A stretch of DNA of 64,000 bases from contig NC_134359.1 of assembly GCF_048569485.1 (NCBI RefSeq), positions 152,990,726 to 153,054,725 of the forward strand. The letters are read 5' to 3'. The DNA comes from Anomaloglossus baeobatrachus (taxonomy: Eukaryota; Chordata; Amphibia; Anura; Aromobatidae). The notes under the pieces were generated by a model. The model saw nothing but the letters and a program-made list of their open reading frames with translations. It searched no databases and had not been told where the DNA came from. A program made the position numbers and the translations under genes. Positions 49,929 to 61,026 of the stretch are shown here, piece after piece. Position 1 is the first letter of the stretch. Every line of letters begins with the position of its first letter.

Positions 49929-50392
49929 CTTGTCGTACCTACCCTAACGTAGGGAAGAGGACCGGGACTGTGGCAGATGAACGCCAGGACAGGGGCGGAT
50001 ACAAGAGCAGACAGGACAGTCTCAAGTGCAGACATGGACCACCAGGGTGGCTCAAGGCATATAGCACAGGCAGAGTCTCTCGCATCAGCGGGGCAGGATG
50101 GACAGGCAAAGTCACTAGCAAGGCAGATTGCATGGACAGGCAGAGTCTCTAGTCCCATCGGGGCAGGATAGACAGGCAGAGTTACAAGTACCAATAAGGC
50201 AGGACAGGACTGAAACCAGGTGCCAAGAGGTAGAACGTGCTGGTAACCAGGTATGGGCAGAACAGGACTGGAATCAGGTGCCAACAGGCAAGACTGTCTG
50301 TGTCCAGGCAAGGCAGGTACAAGCGGGCCAAGACGGGATGGACAGTGTTACCTTACAAATAACTACACAGAACTGAACTGAACTGACTAAAC
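49929..50392. repeat. Dispersed repeat R, copy 1 left part
   Basis: It matches 53440-54030 and includes GAGGACCGGGACT, GACCACCAGGGTGGCTCAAG and several CAGGCAGAGTCTCTAG(T/C) units of about 45-60 bp. It is interrupted at 50393 by a hAT element and resumes at 51881. The class is not resolved, but its layout with copy 2 could be LTR-like. Confidence 0.5.
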
Positions 50393-51880
50393 CAGGTGTG
50401 GGGAACCTTTATTCTGCCGGGGGCCATTTGGAAATTTCTACCAACCTTTGGGAGCCGCATAAAATTTTCAACTTGAAAATTACCCTAATATATTTGGTTT
50501 AACAATTAATTAACTCGCCCTACTGTAGTGGCTGGAGCGGCTTCTCTTTGGTGCGGCTGTGATATTGATCATATCGCTTCTCACAACTGCTTTTCCAGGT
50601 CTGTCTCAGTCTGGAGCACAGTCAACATTGTGAAATTACGATTGGTAAACCATATTCATCACATAGGAGACGCTGTACATACACACACACACAGCCCTGA
50701 CACACTGGCTGTATAACCACACACAGCCCTGATACACTGGCCGTATACTGCGCACAGCTCTGACACACTGGTGGCCGTGTACCGCACACAGCTCTGACAC
50801 ACTGGTGGCCGTGTACCGCGCACAGCTCTGACACACTGGTGGCCGTGTACCGCGCACAGCTCTGACACACTGGTGGCCGTGTACCGCGCACAGCTCTGAC
50901 ACACTGGTGGCCGTGTACCGCGCACAGCTCTGACACACTGGTGGCCGTGTACCGCGCACAGCTCTGACACACTGGTGGCCGTGTACCGCGCACAGCTCTG
51001 ACACACTGGCGGCCGTATACAGCGCACAGCCTCGACACACTGGCGGCCGTATACAGCGCACAGCCTCGACACACTGGCTATATACCGCACAAAAATGGAC
51101 ACACTGGTCATATTGTATACCGCACATGTATACCGTACACAGCACTCGCACACGCCGTACACAGCACTCACAGTTGCTGTATACAGCAATCACTGATGCC
51201 ATATACATCACACATTGGCATACATACACTGAACATTGAAGTCACTAATATATTAGATATATGGTGGCATATATTAGATATAAACACACTTAGCTCAGAT
51301 ATAAGTACCTGCTGCTTAGTTGTCCCTGTAAGATCAGGTGCAGCACAAGTTCCTGATTGACGCTCCCTCCTCATGCAAGATGGATGTAGCAGCTGAGCTC
51401 CAGGGCTACAGCAGAAAGCAGCCGTGCACTGACTGGTTAATGTCAATCAGCGCTGGCTTCATTCTGTCTCCTGACTCCTCTGCGGTGCTAGACCTGAGCA
51501 GCCGAGCACAGAGGCTGAGTGCACAGGACGGGAGGGTGAGAGGCTGAGCACATGGCACCATGCAGCCTTCTCACTGCCGTGCAGGCCCCTCCCCCATCAC
51601 TCTGCTTCTAACTGTAATCTGACAGGAGATCGTGCAGTAGCGAGAGGCCGGGGGAAAAATCCTCCCTAGTGCAGTCTGCCGGCCGGCTCTGTATGACTGC
51701 ACAGCTTGCACATCGCTACGGGCGGCCATGCTTGCATGGCATATGGGGATTTAAAGGGCCAATAGCTGACAGGAGGAGCATCTAACTTAGCACTGCGGCC
51801 ACCGGGAATCTGCCCAGGGGCCGCATAAAATGCCATGGTGGGCCGTGTACGGCCCGCGGGCCGAAGGTTCCCTGCCCCTG
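50393..51880. mobile_element. hAT-like element, 1,488 bp, with an exact 8-bp target duplication
   Basis: It starts CAGGTGTGGGGAACCTTTA and ends CGAAGGTTCCCTGCCCCTG. It is flanked by GACTAAAC at 50385-50392 and 51881-51888. There is no transposase. It contains a 34-bp tandem repeat. GGCCGCATAAAAT near the right end and GAGCCGCATAAAAT near the left show inner similarity of the two ends. Confidence 0.8.
50700..51075. repeat. 34-bp tandem repeat inside the hAT element
   Basis: The unit is CACAGCTCTGACACACTGG followed by TGGCCGTGTACCGCG. About 7-8 near-identical units lie at a 34-bp period, with degenerate units on both sides (for example CAGCCTCGACACACTGGCGG near 51030-51070). Confidence 0.9.
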
Positions 51881-51888
51881 GACTAAAC

Positions 51889-52205
51889 TGATGGTGTTGA
51901 GCAGGCTCCTCCCCTAGTGGGAGCGTGCCCTAAATACTCAGTGCCTCTCAGCGATTAGGCTGTGAGGCACTTCCTAGGAGTGGCGCACTGGCCTTTTAAG
52001 AGAAGGGCAGTGGTACGCGCACGCCCTAGGAGCACTGCCAAAGGCCCTGTGTGTCGTTCACAGGACTCCGGTGGAGGAGAAGCCCAACTGGAGGAAAGCA
52101 GGGACGTTGGGCAGCGTGGAAGGAGCCGGCCACAGCGGTGAGTGACAGCGTGTCCCTATAGGAGGAGGATGACAAGGAGTGCAGTGACACAGCGTTACAG
52201 TACCC
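51889..52205. repeat. Dispersed repeat R, copy 1 right part
   Basis: It continues the sequence broken at 50392 and matches 54036-54345, including CAGGCTCCTCCCCTA, GCACTTCC(T/C)AGGAGTGGC, CCTTTTAAGAG and TGAGTGACAGC. No gene is recognised. Confidence 0.5.
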
Positions 52206-53384
52206 CACCTTACACCACTTTCCCTTATGCCTGAAGATGGGTTTTTCTCTCCTCAAAGTCGATGGTAGCCGGCAGACAAGCGGAAATCGGGACAGGCTGT
52301 CAAGACTTAATCATACATATCCAAGGCAAACCTAGAAAAAGCGGACAAGGCAAAAAGGAGATCTTCTCTGAATGGGTATCTCCCACAGGTTCAGGAACAA
52401 GGCATCCGGGTTCAGACTGGGGCACTCTATCCACGTACGACACCAACAAGAACTTCAGAAGGCATCTGATGGGAGCTTGAAGATGCACAACAAGTTCAGG
52501 AACTAAGTGATTAGGGTACTTTACACGCTGCGATATCAATATCGATATCGCTAGCGATCGTACCTGCCCCCATCGGTTGTGCGTTACGGACAAATCACTC
52601 CCCGTGGTGCACAACATCGCTGACACCCGTCACACGGACTTACCTTCCCTGCAACGTCGCTCTGGCCGGCGATCTGCCTCCTTTCTAAGGGGGTGGTTCG
52701 TGTGGCGTCACAGCGATGCCACGGGGCAGCTGTCCAATAGCAGAGGAGGGGCGGAGATGAGCAGCCGGAACATGCCACCCACCTCCTTCCTTCCTCATTG
52801 CCAGTGGACGCAGGAAAGGAGATGTTCGTCGTTCCTGCGGTGTCACACACAGCGATGTGTGCTGCCTCAGGAACGACGAACAACATAGTATCTGCAGCAG
52901 CAACGATATTAAGGAAATGAAAGACGTGTCAACGAGCAACGCTTTTTCACATTCTTGCACTCGTTGATCGTCGCTCATTGGTGTCACACGCTGCGATGTC
53001 GCTAATGGCGCGGGATGTGCGTCACTAACGACGTGACCCCGACAATGTATTGTTAGTGATGTCGCAGCGTGTAAAGCACCCTATTGTGTTTGGATTGGAG
53101 CATTCCATACACGCACAACACCGATGAAGTCTTCAGAAGGCATCGGATTTCCATGCATGACATCGACAAGGGCTTCAGAGGGCATATTATGGGAACTTGG
53201 AGATGCAGCACGGGTTCATGAATGGGAACAGAATTGGGATTCCAGAAAACAAAAGGCCTCAGGAAAGACTGAGCCAAGCTGACAGGTTTTTTCACTCTAG
53301 CAACTTTCTTCTTAGGGCAGAATTCAGACTAGGGAAAAAAAAGTCAGCGGAGTCCATGGCCTGTTCAAACTGTAATGCTCGCCT
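52206..53384. other. Sequence between the two R copies, carrying a MITE
   Basis: No protein domain is found. Related phrases flank the MITE on both sides (for example CTTCAGAAGGCATC near 52452 and 53130), which suggests internal repetition. If R is an LTR this would be internal sequence, but no retroelement protein is seen. Confidence 0.35.
52513..53082. mobile_element. MITE with TTTACACGCTGCGA ends, 570 bp
   Basis: The ends AGGGTACTTTACACGCTGCG / CGCAGCGTGTAAAGCACCCT are flanked by ATT on both sides (52510-52512, 53083-53085). It is a relative of the outer element at 44259-45330, sharing CACCTCCTTCCTTCCTCATT and GACGCAGGAAAGGAGATGTTC-type blocks. Confidence 0.65.
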
Positions 53385-54345
53385 CCAGGGATGGTGAGCT
53401 GGGGAGCGGAAGTGGACCAACTGGACCACAGGGAGACCCTGGGCCTACCCTAAAGTGGGGTTAGAGGACCGGGACTTTGGCCGCTGACCCCACGACAGGG
53501 GCGGACACAGGAACAGACAAAACAGAGTCTCAAGTGAAGACAAAGACCACCAGGGTGGCTCAAGGCAGACAGCACAGGCAGGAAGGACAGGCAGAGTCTC
53601 TAGCACCAACTGGGCAGGACGGACAGGCAAAGTCACTAGCAAGGCAGATGGCATGGCAAGGAAGGAGAGGCAGAGTCTCTAGTACCAACAGAACAGGACG
53701 GACAGGCAGAGTCTCTAGCACCAGTGGGGCAGGATGGACTGGATCAGTCAGAAGTACCAACAAGGCAGGACAGACAGGCAGCAGGTACGGGCAGGACAAG
53801 ACTAGAACCAGATGCCAACAAGCAGGACAGGCTGGTAGCCAAGTATGGGCAGGACAGGACTGGAACCAGGTAACAACAGGCAGAACGAGCTGGGACCAGG
53901 TACAGGCAGGAACAGGACTGGAACCAGGTGCCAACAGGCAGGATGGGCTGGGACCAGGTACAGGCAGGACAAGACGGAACCAGATGGGCCGTGATTGACA
54001 GGGTGACTTGACAACTAACTAGACAGAACTGAACTGACTAAAATGTTGGTGTTGAACAGGCTCCTCCCCTAATAAGAGCGTGCCGTAAATACCCAGTATC
54101 TCTTAGCGATAGGCTGAAAGGCACTTCCCAGGAGTGGCATGCTAGCCTTTTAAGAGGAGGGCAGCGGTGCATGCCATAGAAGCACTCCTGTAGGCTCTGT
54201 GTGGCGTGCACAGGCCCCAGGAGGAGGAGAAGCCCATGTGGAGGAGAGCCAGGCAGTGTGGAGGAGCTGGCCGTGGCTGTGAGTGACAGCATGTGCTTGC
54301 AGGAGAAGGAGGGCAAGGACTGCAAGGAAACAGCGGTTCACAAGC
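53385..54345. repeat. Dispersed repeat R, copy 2 (uninterrupted)
   Basis: It has the same order of blocks as 49929-50392 plus 51889-52205 but without the hAT insertion. Position 54031 reads GACTAAAA where copy 1 has its 8-bp target duplication GACTAAAC. It holds an internal array of CAGGCAGAGTCTCTAGCACC and GGACTGGAACCAGGT units. Confidence 0.6.
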
Positions 54346-54817
54346 CTCTACACGGTGACTCAGCTGATACCATAGGTTTTCTGTGGGATTCAAGTATGGA
54401 GAACGTGCAGGCAACTCCATTTGAGGTAACCCAATCTCTAAGGCTACTTTCACACTTGCGTTGTTTTCCTTCCGTCACAATCCGCCCTTTTGGAAAACAG
54501 CGGAATCCGTTAACGGTTTCCCATAGACTTGTATGGATGACAGATTGTGCCAAAAGGACCTGCGTTGCTTCCGCTGGGCGACGCTCCGTTGTTTCCGCCC
54601 AGCGGGAGGAACGCAGCATGTAACGTTTTTTTGAGCAGCGGAATCCTTAGGATTTCACTGCGCATGCTCTCTCTGGCTCCCTGCACCCGTAACCAATGTA
54701 AATATCGGGTAACCAAGCAAAGTGCTTTGCCCGATATTTACCCTGGCCATGTGTGCAGGGAGCCCGACACTTCCCCACTCGGCTCCGCCCCTCCCGCACT
54801 CCACTCCGCATGTGTGT

Positions 54818-54820
54818 GTG

Positions 54821-54881
<61 letters not shown>
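54818..54881. repeat. (CA)n microsatellite
   Basis: About 50 bp of nearly pure CA dinucleotides after TGTGTGTATATATA. A related CACACGCACACACACT tract is at about 54941-54957, next to a second copy of CACTCCACTCCGCATGT. Confidence 0.9.
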
Positions 54882-54883
<2 letters not shown>

Positions 54884-55010
54884 CACCTGTCCTCAGCGCC
54901 ATGGCTCCGCCCCCTCCCGCACTCCACTCCGCATGTATATACACACGCACACACACTCACCTTTCCTGAGCGCCATGGCCCCGCTCAGCTCCGCCCCCCG
55001 CACACATTCT

Positions 55011-55172
55011 CGGCTGCAGGGAGCGATCAGCTGATCAACCAGCTGCAGGGAGCAATCAGCTGATCACCCGGCGGCCGGCTGCAGGGAGCGATCAGCTGAT
55101 CACCCGGCGGCCGGCTGCAGGGAGCGATCAGCTGATCACCGGGCGGCCGGCTGCAGGGAGCGATCAGCTGAT
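55011..55172. repeat. 36-bp tandem repeat
   Basis: The unit is GGCTGCAGGGAGCGATCAGC followed by TGATCACCCGGCGGCC, about 4.3 copies. Each unit carries the palindrome CGATCAGCTGATCA. Confidence 0.85.
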
Positions 55173-55344
55173 CGTTCACAATAGTCTGACGCCGGTAAAA
55201 CTGTAAAAAAAAAAAAAAAAATCAAAACTGATTCCGTTGTTTTGCAGCATCCGTTGTGCCACTATATACAACACATCCGTTGCATCCGTCACACAACGCA
55301 ATGCAACGGATACCGTTCAACGCAAGTGTGAAACTAGCCTAACA

Positions 55345-56200
55345 GCCGTTCACTAATGATGTGACCTTAATGAGCTGGACGATTGTTGTCCATGGAGATG
55401 AAATTAGGCCTGTGTTGTTCATGCAGAGGCACAATGACTGAAATTATGATGTTATTCAAGTAGTAGGGGCTTGTCACTGTAGCATTCACAAAGTGTAGGG
55501 CAGTTCTGTATTGATTAAACACACCTGCCTAAACGTAAACACCACCACCAAAGACTCGTCTGGTGACAACAGTGGCTGATACATAGCACTGTCCTTGTCT
55601 CCATCGTTGGCTGCCGTCATTTCTGCTTAGTAGGAATCGACTTTCATCAGTGAACAGCACTGAGATTCAATGGTATCTTGTCTTGCATAGATGACATCTA
55701 TGTCTGGTAGTGTGATCAGGTACCCTTGCAGGTCATCTAGCACACACACAACGCTGATGTGAACTGTTTGGAATGGTCTGATGTGATATTTGGGCTCCTC
55801 TCATCTTCGTTAAATGTGCCTGGAGTTGTGTGGCATTCATCATCCGATTTCGAAGGGCATTGTTCACAATGAAGAGGCCATCAGTGTGGGATGTGGCCAA
55901 AGGACGTCCACTTCTATGCCTTTCTATGACTCTTCCAGTCTCTCTGTATCACTAATTCAACCTGCTGATAACACTCTGTGACACTCTAAGCTCAGTGGCC
56001 ATTTCTGCCTGAGAACGTTTTTCTGGAAATTTTGCAATGGCGAGGTACTGTTGATCAATTGTTAAGTGACTATCCCTATTAAGCTTATTAAGCTCCTTTT
56101 TACAGAACAGCAAGTTGTGCAAAAAGTACTGAAACATTGAACAGTTGGACATGTGCATTCAAAAGTTTTGAGGAGGTCATATTAAGGTCACCTGAAAAGG
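55345..56200 (-). pseudogene. Tc1/mariner transposase pseudogene
   Basis: The minus-strand translation gives an N-terminal helix-turn-helix region (LTIDQQYLAIAKFPEKRSQA, then EMATELRVSQSVISRLN; 56090-55952). The linker/AT-hook area is GRPLATSHTDGLF. The core includes NNALRNRMMNATQLQAHLTK and ISHQTIP. The end of the core reads FISMDNNRPAH (about 55405-55372), the QDNARPH-like motif with the second catalytic Asp of the DD34E triad. These pieces occur in the right order but in several frames with stops, so the gene is dead. Length (about 850 bp) is close to a full transposase of about 340 codons, with the C-terminus missing. The terminal inverted repeats were not identified. Confidence 0.75.
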
Positions 56201-56221
56201 TTATCAAACCAATAACTATAA

Positions 56222-57519
56222 GGCTATGTGCGGATGTTTTGCGGATTTGCTGCATGTTTCGCTGCAGAAAATGTTCATAACATCTCTGCAGTGAATCACC
56301 AGCAAAACCTATGGGCAAAAAAAATCCTGTGCGCACTAGGCGGATTTTGACAGCTGCATGTTTTGCTGCGGGATTCCCGCAGCAAAAATAATTGCATGTC
56401 AATTCTTTTCCGCACGTCGCTGCGGGATTTCACTACATTGACTCCAATGTTAATCGTGAAATCCCGCAGGGAATAACGCAGGCAGCAAATTCTGTGCGGT
56501 TCACTGCGTTTTCCTGCGTTATTCCCTGCGGTATTTTGCGGTTTACCTCCGGTAATGTACATCGCCTGTCTGCGGTTTTGCAGGGAAGTGATGTCATTAC
56601 AGGAAGAGGAAGCCGTGCAGAGAGTAAACACACACACATCACACTCACAAACATCACAGACATAGATCACAGACACAGGACACAGACACATAGAACACAC
56701 ATAGAAAGAAAACGGAAATATAGAAAACAAAGAACGCGGGCTCCGCTGTATATTTACCGTCCAGCCGAGGTAAGCACACAGCGGCGGCCCGGTATTCTCA
56801 GGCTGGGGAGGGAGAGGGGCAGGGTTAATGTCCCCCGCCTCACTCCCCCTCCCGCAGCCGAGAATATCAGCCGCAGCTGCCCCGGGACTGTCGCATGCAT
56901 TATGCGGCAGCACCAGCGTGTCCCCGGCTCTTCCTGCCGCCGTGTAGCAGTGGCGGTCAGGGTAATACAAGGGGTTAATGGTGGTGGATCACCGCCATTA
57001 ACTCCAGGCTTGATCATGGCAGCGTCTATGTGACAGCTGACATGATCAACCCGCAAGTAAAGTGAATAAAACACACACACCGAAAAATCCTTTATTTTAA
57101 ATAAAACAAACAAGCCTCGTTCACCATTTTATTAACCCCTCCCGCACCAAAGCTCCGGCGTAATCCACAGGTCCTGCGCTGCTTATATCCAGCCGCGACT
57201 GTCACAGACACAGCGCTGAATGAATGCAGCAGACAGCAGAGGTAATTACCGGTCATTTCCCACGGCCGGTAATGTGAACTCACTGCCGACCGTGGGAAAT
57301 GTAGCGATCTGTCCTCTATCTGTCTATCTTTCCCTCTGTCTGTCTATCTATCTATCCCGCTATCTATTCTTTTGTCTATCTACTATCTCAGAATTAAGTG
57401 ACTTTTTTTTTTTTTTTTCAATGTGCTTTATTGCATTGAATGCAATAAAGCACATCCCAACCTTTGAGAGCATGCGGAATTTTCTCAAGAAAATTCCATT
57501 TCCCAGTGCGCACATAGCC
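56222..57519. mobile_element. PIF/Harbinger-type MITE, 1,298 bp
   Basis: The ends GGCTATGTGCGGATGTTTTG / CAGTGCGCACATAGCC are flanked by TAA at 56219-56221 and 57520-57522. The left half folds on itself around 56400-56530 (GCGGGATTTCAC / GTGAAATCCCGC). It contains module M (56790-57190), a TCTATCTG microsatellite (57310-57385) and a small AATGTGCTTTATTGCATT palindrome. No coding is recognised. Confidence 0.65.
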
Positions 57520-57522
57520 TAA

Positions 57523-57711
57523 GGGATAGAGTTAATTAAGATATGTGCACCAAAAACAAAATCCCATCCCAGGCAAACAATTCACAGTGATGTGTAACAT
57601 CTACACCAGGGTACCTTAAGGGCATAAAGCAGTAGGGGGGCAACAGTGGGTGGTGGTCCCTGTGAGTCAAGGCTTAAATAGTCCGTTAAGATTAGGAGAA
57701 AAAAATGGGCC
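57523..57711. other. No gene recognised
   Basis: A short stretch between two MITEs, without domain or repeat that I can name. Confidence 0.3.
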
Positions 57712-57714
57712 TAA

Positions 57715-58178
57715 GGCCTAAGCCACACGGCGAGAAAATCGGTGCGAGTGGAGTGCGATAAAACATCGCATTCCACTCGGACCAATTCTAGCCTGTGTGA
57801 CAGCACACATGAGCGATTATTTTCTCAGCCCTAATCGGACCGAGAAAACAATCGCAGCATGCTGCGATTGTAATCCGAGACTCTTTCTCTCGCACCCATT
57901 CAAGTGAATGGGGCGAGAGAAAAATCGCACTGCACTCGCGGTACATCGGTGTACCGTGCGTGCAGAGCGAGAATGTCTATAGCCGGCTACACAGGCGAGA
58001 GGGAGAGAAATCCCTCCCTCCCCTCCTGAGTGCCGGCCCGCCCCCCGCAGCTGAGGTCTGCTCGCACGAACGGACCTCAGTTGCAAGGACACAAGCATGA
58101 CACTCGGCTCTGCTGTACTGCCAGCACGAGCCGAGTCTCATGCAAGGGGATCGCAGTAGTCCCCGTGTGGCCCCAGCC
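57715..58178. mobile_element. PIF/Harbinger-type MITE, 464 bp
   Basis: The ends GGCCTAAGCCACACGGCGAG / CCCCGTGTGGCCCCAGCC are flanked by TAA on the left and TTA on the right. There is an inner inverted pair 'TGCTGTACTGCCAG' and 'GTGACAGCACAC'. No coding is seen. Confidence 0.55.
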
Positions 58179-58181
58179 TTA

Positions 58182-58970
58182 CCCTAATCTGTTAAACTGC
58201 CTTACAACGGAGGTATTACCACCCTAGTTTTTTTACGCTACCGGTCCTCGGCGGCTGTCCCTGTTGCTCTCTACCCTGCTACTAGATATATGACCTCCAC
58301 CAAAAACCTCCTAAAGTGCGAGTGCAGTCATGTAAACATTCAACATTCGGAATAAACTATCCATCAGATTCAAATGAATATATATTACAAAATCATGCCA
58401 TACCTAAAGCCAGAGAACCTGGCATATGATGCCAAAATTAGAATAATGTAGCCCAATATGGGGAATACTTAGCATGAGATGGTAGCTCTCATGGATTCCA
58501 TGGAGTCAGACTGCCAGGTCAAGAAGATCCTCAAATTAAGTAAATATTCAAACAGCCGACGCGTTTCCCCCCTTATTAGAGGGTCATCAGGGATACTAGG
58601 ACCTCAATAGTCCAAAGAAGGGGCCACCTGTTAGGACTCACATCCACTTGTATATGATGCCTGTGACATCCGTATTCGAACTCTACGTGGGGCATGAGGA
58701 GATGTTCTCTCCCCGTTATGTTTATTGTAATTTATAGCTTCTTCAATTCATTCATTTAGTTTACCAGTTGTGGTTTGTAGGATGTTTTTTCTTCTTGTAG
58801 TAGTAATTTCATTGAAGATGTTATGGATTCTTCACCCCAGGCTTATTTGAGTTGTGGGCTACTAACTCTGGGGGACGGGGTAAGGGAAATTTGTAAACTC
58901 CAGGGTACTGTATTGTTTTTAAAATAGTTCTCAAGGGCTTTCGTTTCCCACCTAGATTAAAGGAGTTGTC
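58182..58970 (-). mobile_element. Penelope-like terminal-repeat remnant (probable)
   Basis: There is no protein. It is assigned because of the hammerhead-like motif at 58545-58610 on the minus strand and the tail-like AT-rich sequence around it. Boundaries are guesses. Confidence 0.35.
58545..58610 (-). ncRNA. Hammerhead ribozyme-like motif (type I, minimal)
   Basis: The minus strand reads CTGATGA (58590-58584), then stem II CCCTC TAATAA GGGGG, then GAAAC (58567-58563). A two-pair stem III (A-U, C-G with a GC loop) follows, then UC and the stem I strand GGC pairing with ...TCC imperfectly. Core bases are all present. It is the same arrangement as at 48065-48112. Confidence 0.5.
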
Positions 58971-59236
58971 CGACATACACTCCAAAAAAATTTAAGCTAA
59001 TCTGTGCTGTATTGTCGTATAAATCACCCCATCATTGTTTTTTTTTTGTTTTCTGACTTTTGATCCTCTTGAATTGTCCCTTTATTCTCTGCAGCTCTTT
59101 GTTTACCTTCAGCTCCAGCAAACATGATAACTTCCTGTATTCTTGGTTGCCAAACTTCAGTTAGAGCTGACACCGCCCGCTCTCACTGTCCAGCCCCGCC
59201 CTCTGCACACTCATTGGCTGTCAGTATTCTGCCCAG
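58971..59236. other. Old repeat flanking the Penelope-like insertion (left side)
   Basis: AAGGAGTTGTCCGACATACA near 58967 resembles a MITE terminus. The sequence ends in the 15-bp target duplication and resumes after 61909. No coding is seen. Confidence 0.35.
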
Positions 59237-60490
59237 GGGTAAAAAGTAAACCCCGACACATTGTGTAGTTTCCCAAAAACGGACACGAGTTCAAATTTCT
59301 TGATCTATTTTTTTCTTTATTGTGAACAAGTGGAAAAAAACGAGCTGTACAATGGTAGAAAGTCCACCTTGAGACGTTTCGGCCTTAAGCCCGCTACACA
59401 CGCTTCAATATATCTCACAATCCGTCGTTGGGGTCAAGTTGTAAGTGACGCACATCCGGCATCGTTTGCAGCTACATGCGATCAGGATTGAACGCAAAAC
59501 CGTTGATCGCAAACACATCGTATCATTCTCTAGAATTGAGCGTTTTGTTGCACGAACCTAGTCAATTGTAACGTGTGACATCCCTCATACGATTTTGTTG
59601 TCTGATGCTATGTGCGCAGGTGTGCGCTCTGCACCGCAGCTTAAAAAAGGTCTGCTTCAGAGCGCAGCTGAAAAGCTGCGTTCTGAAGCGCCTCACAATG
59701 TCTGTCATGCACTAATCTCTGTCAGTCCGTCACTATCTCTGTCCCTCACTCTCAGTCCATGTCAGTCTATCCCCCTCATATACTCACCGATCCCCGATCC
59801 CTGGCGCTGCACGGCATTCACACTGCTCCGGCGGCTTTTACTGTTTTGAAAAAGCCGGCCGCCCATTAAACAATTTCGTATTCCCTGCTTTCCCCGCCCA
59901 CCAGCGCCTATGATTGGTTATAGTGAGACACGCCCCCACTCTGAGTGACAGGTGTCACACTGCACCCAATCACAGCAGCCGGTGGGCGTGTCTATACTGT
60001 GCAGTGAAATAAATAATTAAATAATTAAAAAAAACGGCGTGCGGTTCCCCCCATTTTTAAAACCAGCCAGATAAAGCCATACGGCTGAAGGCTGGTATTC
60101 TCAGGATGGGGAGCTCCACGTTATGGGGAGCCCCCCACCCTAACAATATCAGCCAACAGCCGCCCAGAATTGCCGCATACATTATATGCGACAGTTCTGG
60201 GGCTGTACCCGGCTCATCCCGATTTACCCTGGTGCGTTGGCAAATCGGGGTAATAAGGAGTTATTGGCAGCCCATAGCTGCCAATAAGTCCTAGATTAAT
60301 CATGTCAGGCGTCTATGAGACACCCTCCATGATTAATCTGTAAGTTACAGTAAATAAACACACGCCCGAAAAAATCCTTTATTAGAAATAAAAACACACA
60401 CATATACCCTGGTTCACCACTTTAATCAGCCCCAAAAAGCCCTCCTTGTCCGGCGTAATCCAGGATGATCCAGCGTCGCTTCCAGCGCAG

Positions 60491-60548
60491 CTGCATGGAG
60501 GTGACCGGAGCCGCAGCACACACAGCCGCTCCGGTCACCTCCATGCAG
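60491..60548. repeat. Perfect 21-bp-arm hairpin
   Basis: CTGCATGGAGGTGACCGGAG C (60491-60511) is complementary to 60528-60548, with a 16-nt loop. Confidence 0.9.
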
Positions 60549-60566
60549 CAAATGAAGACAGCCGTG

Positions 60567-60652
60567 CGATCAGCTGCTGTCACTGAGGTTACCCGCGGCC
60601 ACCGGTGGATGCAGCGGTGGCCGCGGGTAACCTCAGTGACAGCAGCTGATCG
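60567..60652. repeat. Perfect 38-bp-arm hairpin
   Basis: Arm 60567-60604 (starting CGATCAGCTGCTGTCACTGA) is fully complementary to 60615-60652, with a 10-nt loop GTGGATGCAG. Confidence 0.9.
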
Positions 60653-60797
60653 CTGGTGAGTCGCTGGTGAGCTGTCAAACAGGCAAACCTGGAAAACGAC
60701 GCAACAGCGATGCGGACCTGCAGAGCGACCTAGCTAGTCATTGGGGACGTTGTAAAGCAGCTTTTTGAAAGGGAAGTCGCGAACGAAGTCGCTGTAA

Positions 60798-61024
60798 AGG
60801 CCCCTTTACACACTGAGACTTTCTAGCGATCCTGCTGCACAGCGGGAAACAAAGGACCAAAGAATTGTCCTGAGAGATGTGTTGTGATCAGCAACCTCAC
60901 AGCAGGGGCCAGGTCGCTGATGTGTTTCACACACTGCAATGTCGCTGGGGAGGTCGCTATTACGTCACAAAACCGGTGCCGTTACAGCGATAACATGCGA
61001 TGTTGCAGTGTGTAAAGGGGCCTT
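60798..61024. mobile_element. Short MITE, about 227 bp
   Basis: The ends AAGGCCCCTTTACACACTGA and TGCAGTGTGTAAAGGGGCCTT are inverted. The interior shares GCGATAACATGCGATG-type words. The target duplication is unclear. Confidence 0.55.
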
Positions 61025-61026
61025 TA

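Larger units (their letters stand above)
54442..55339. mobile_element. PIF/Harbinger-type MITE, 898 bp
   Basis: The ends GGCTACTTTCACACTTGCG / CGCAAGTGTGAAACTAGCC are flanked by TAA at 54439-54441 and 55340-55342. Inside are a (CA)n tract and a 36-bp tandem repeat. No transposase is present. Confidence 0.7.
59393..60795. mobile_element. MITE cluster inside the Penelope-like structure
   Basis: 59393-59600 resembles a GCTACACACGCTTC-type element end with CGCACATCCGGC. 59605-59700 begins CTATGTGCGCAGG and has AGCGCAGCTGAAAAGCTGCGTT. 60050-60470 is a copy of module M. 60491-60652 holds two perfect hairpins. The borders of individual elements could not be fixed. Confidence 0.4.

Noticed and set aside
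49880-50311. Minus-strand frame of 143 codons as a membrane protein
   Set aside because: It is built from the CAGGCAGAGTCTCTAG tandem of repeat R. The same kind of frame appears in copy 2 at 53560-53934.
54647-54886. Val/Cys-string and His/Thr-string frames
   Set aside because: Translations of the (CA)n microsatellite.
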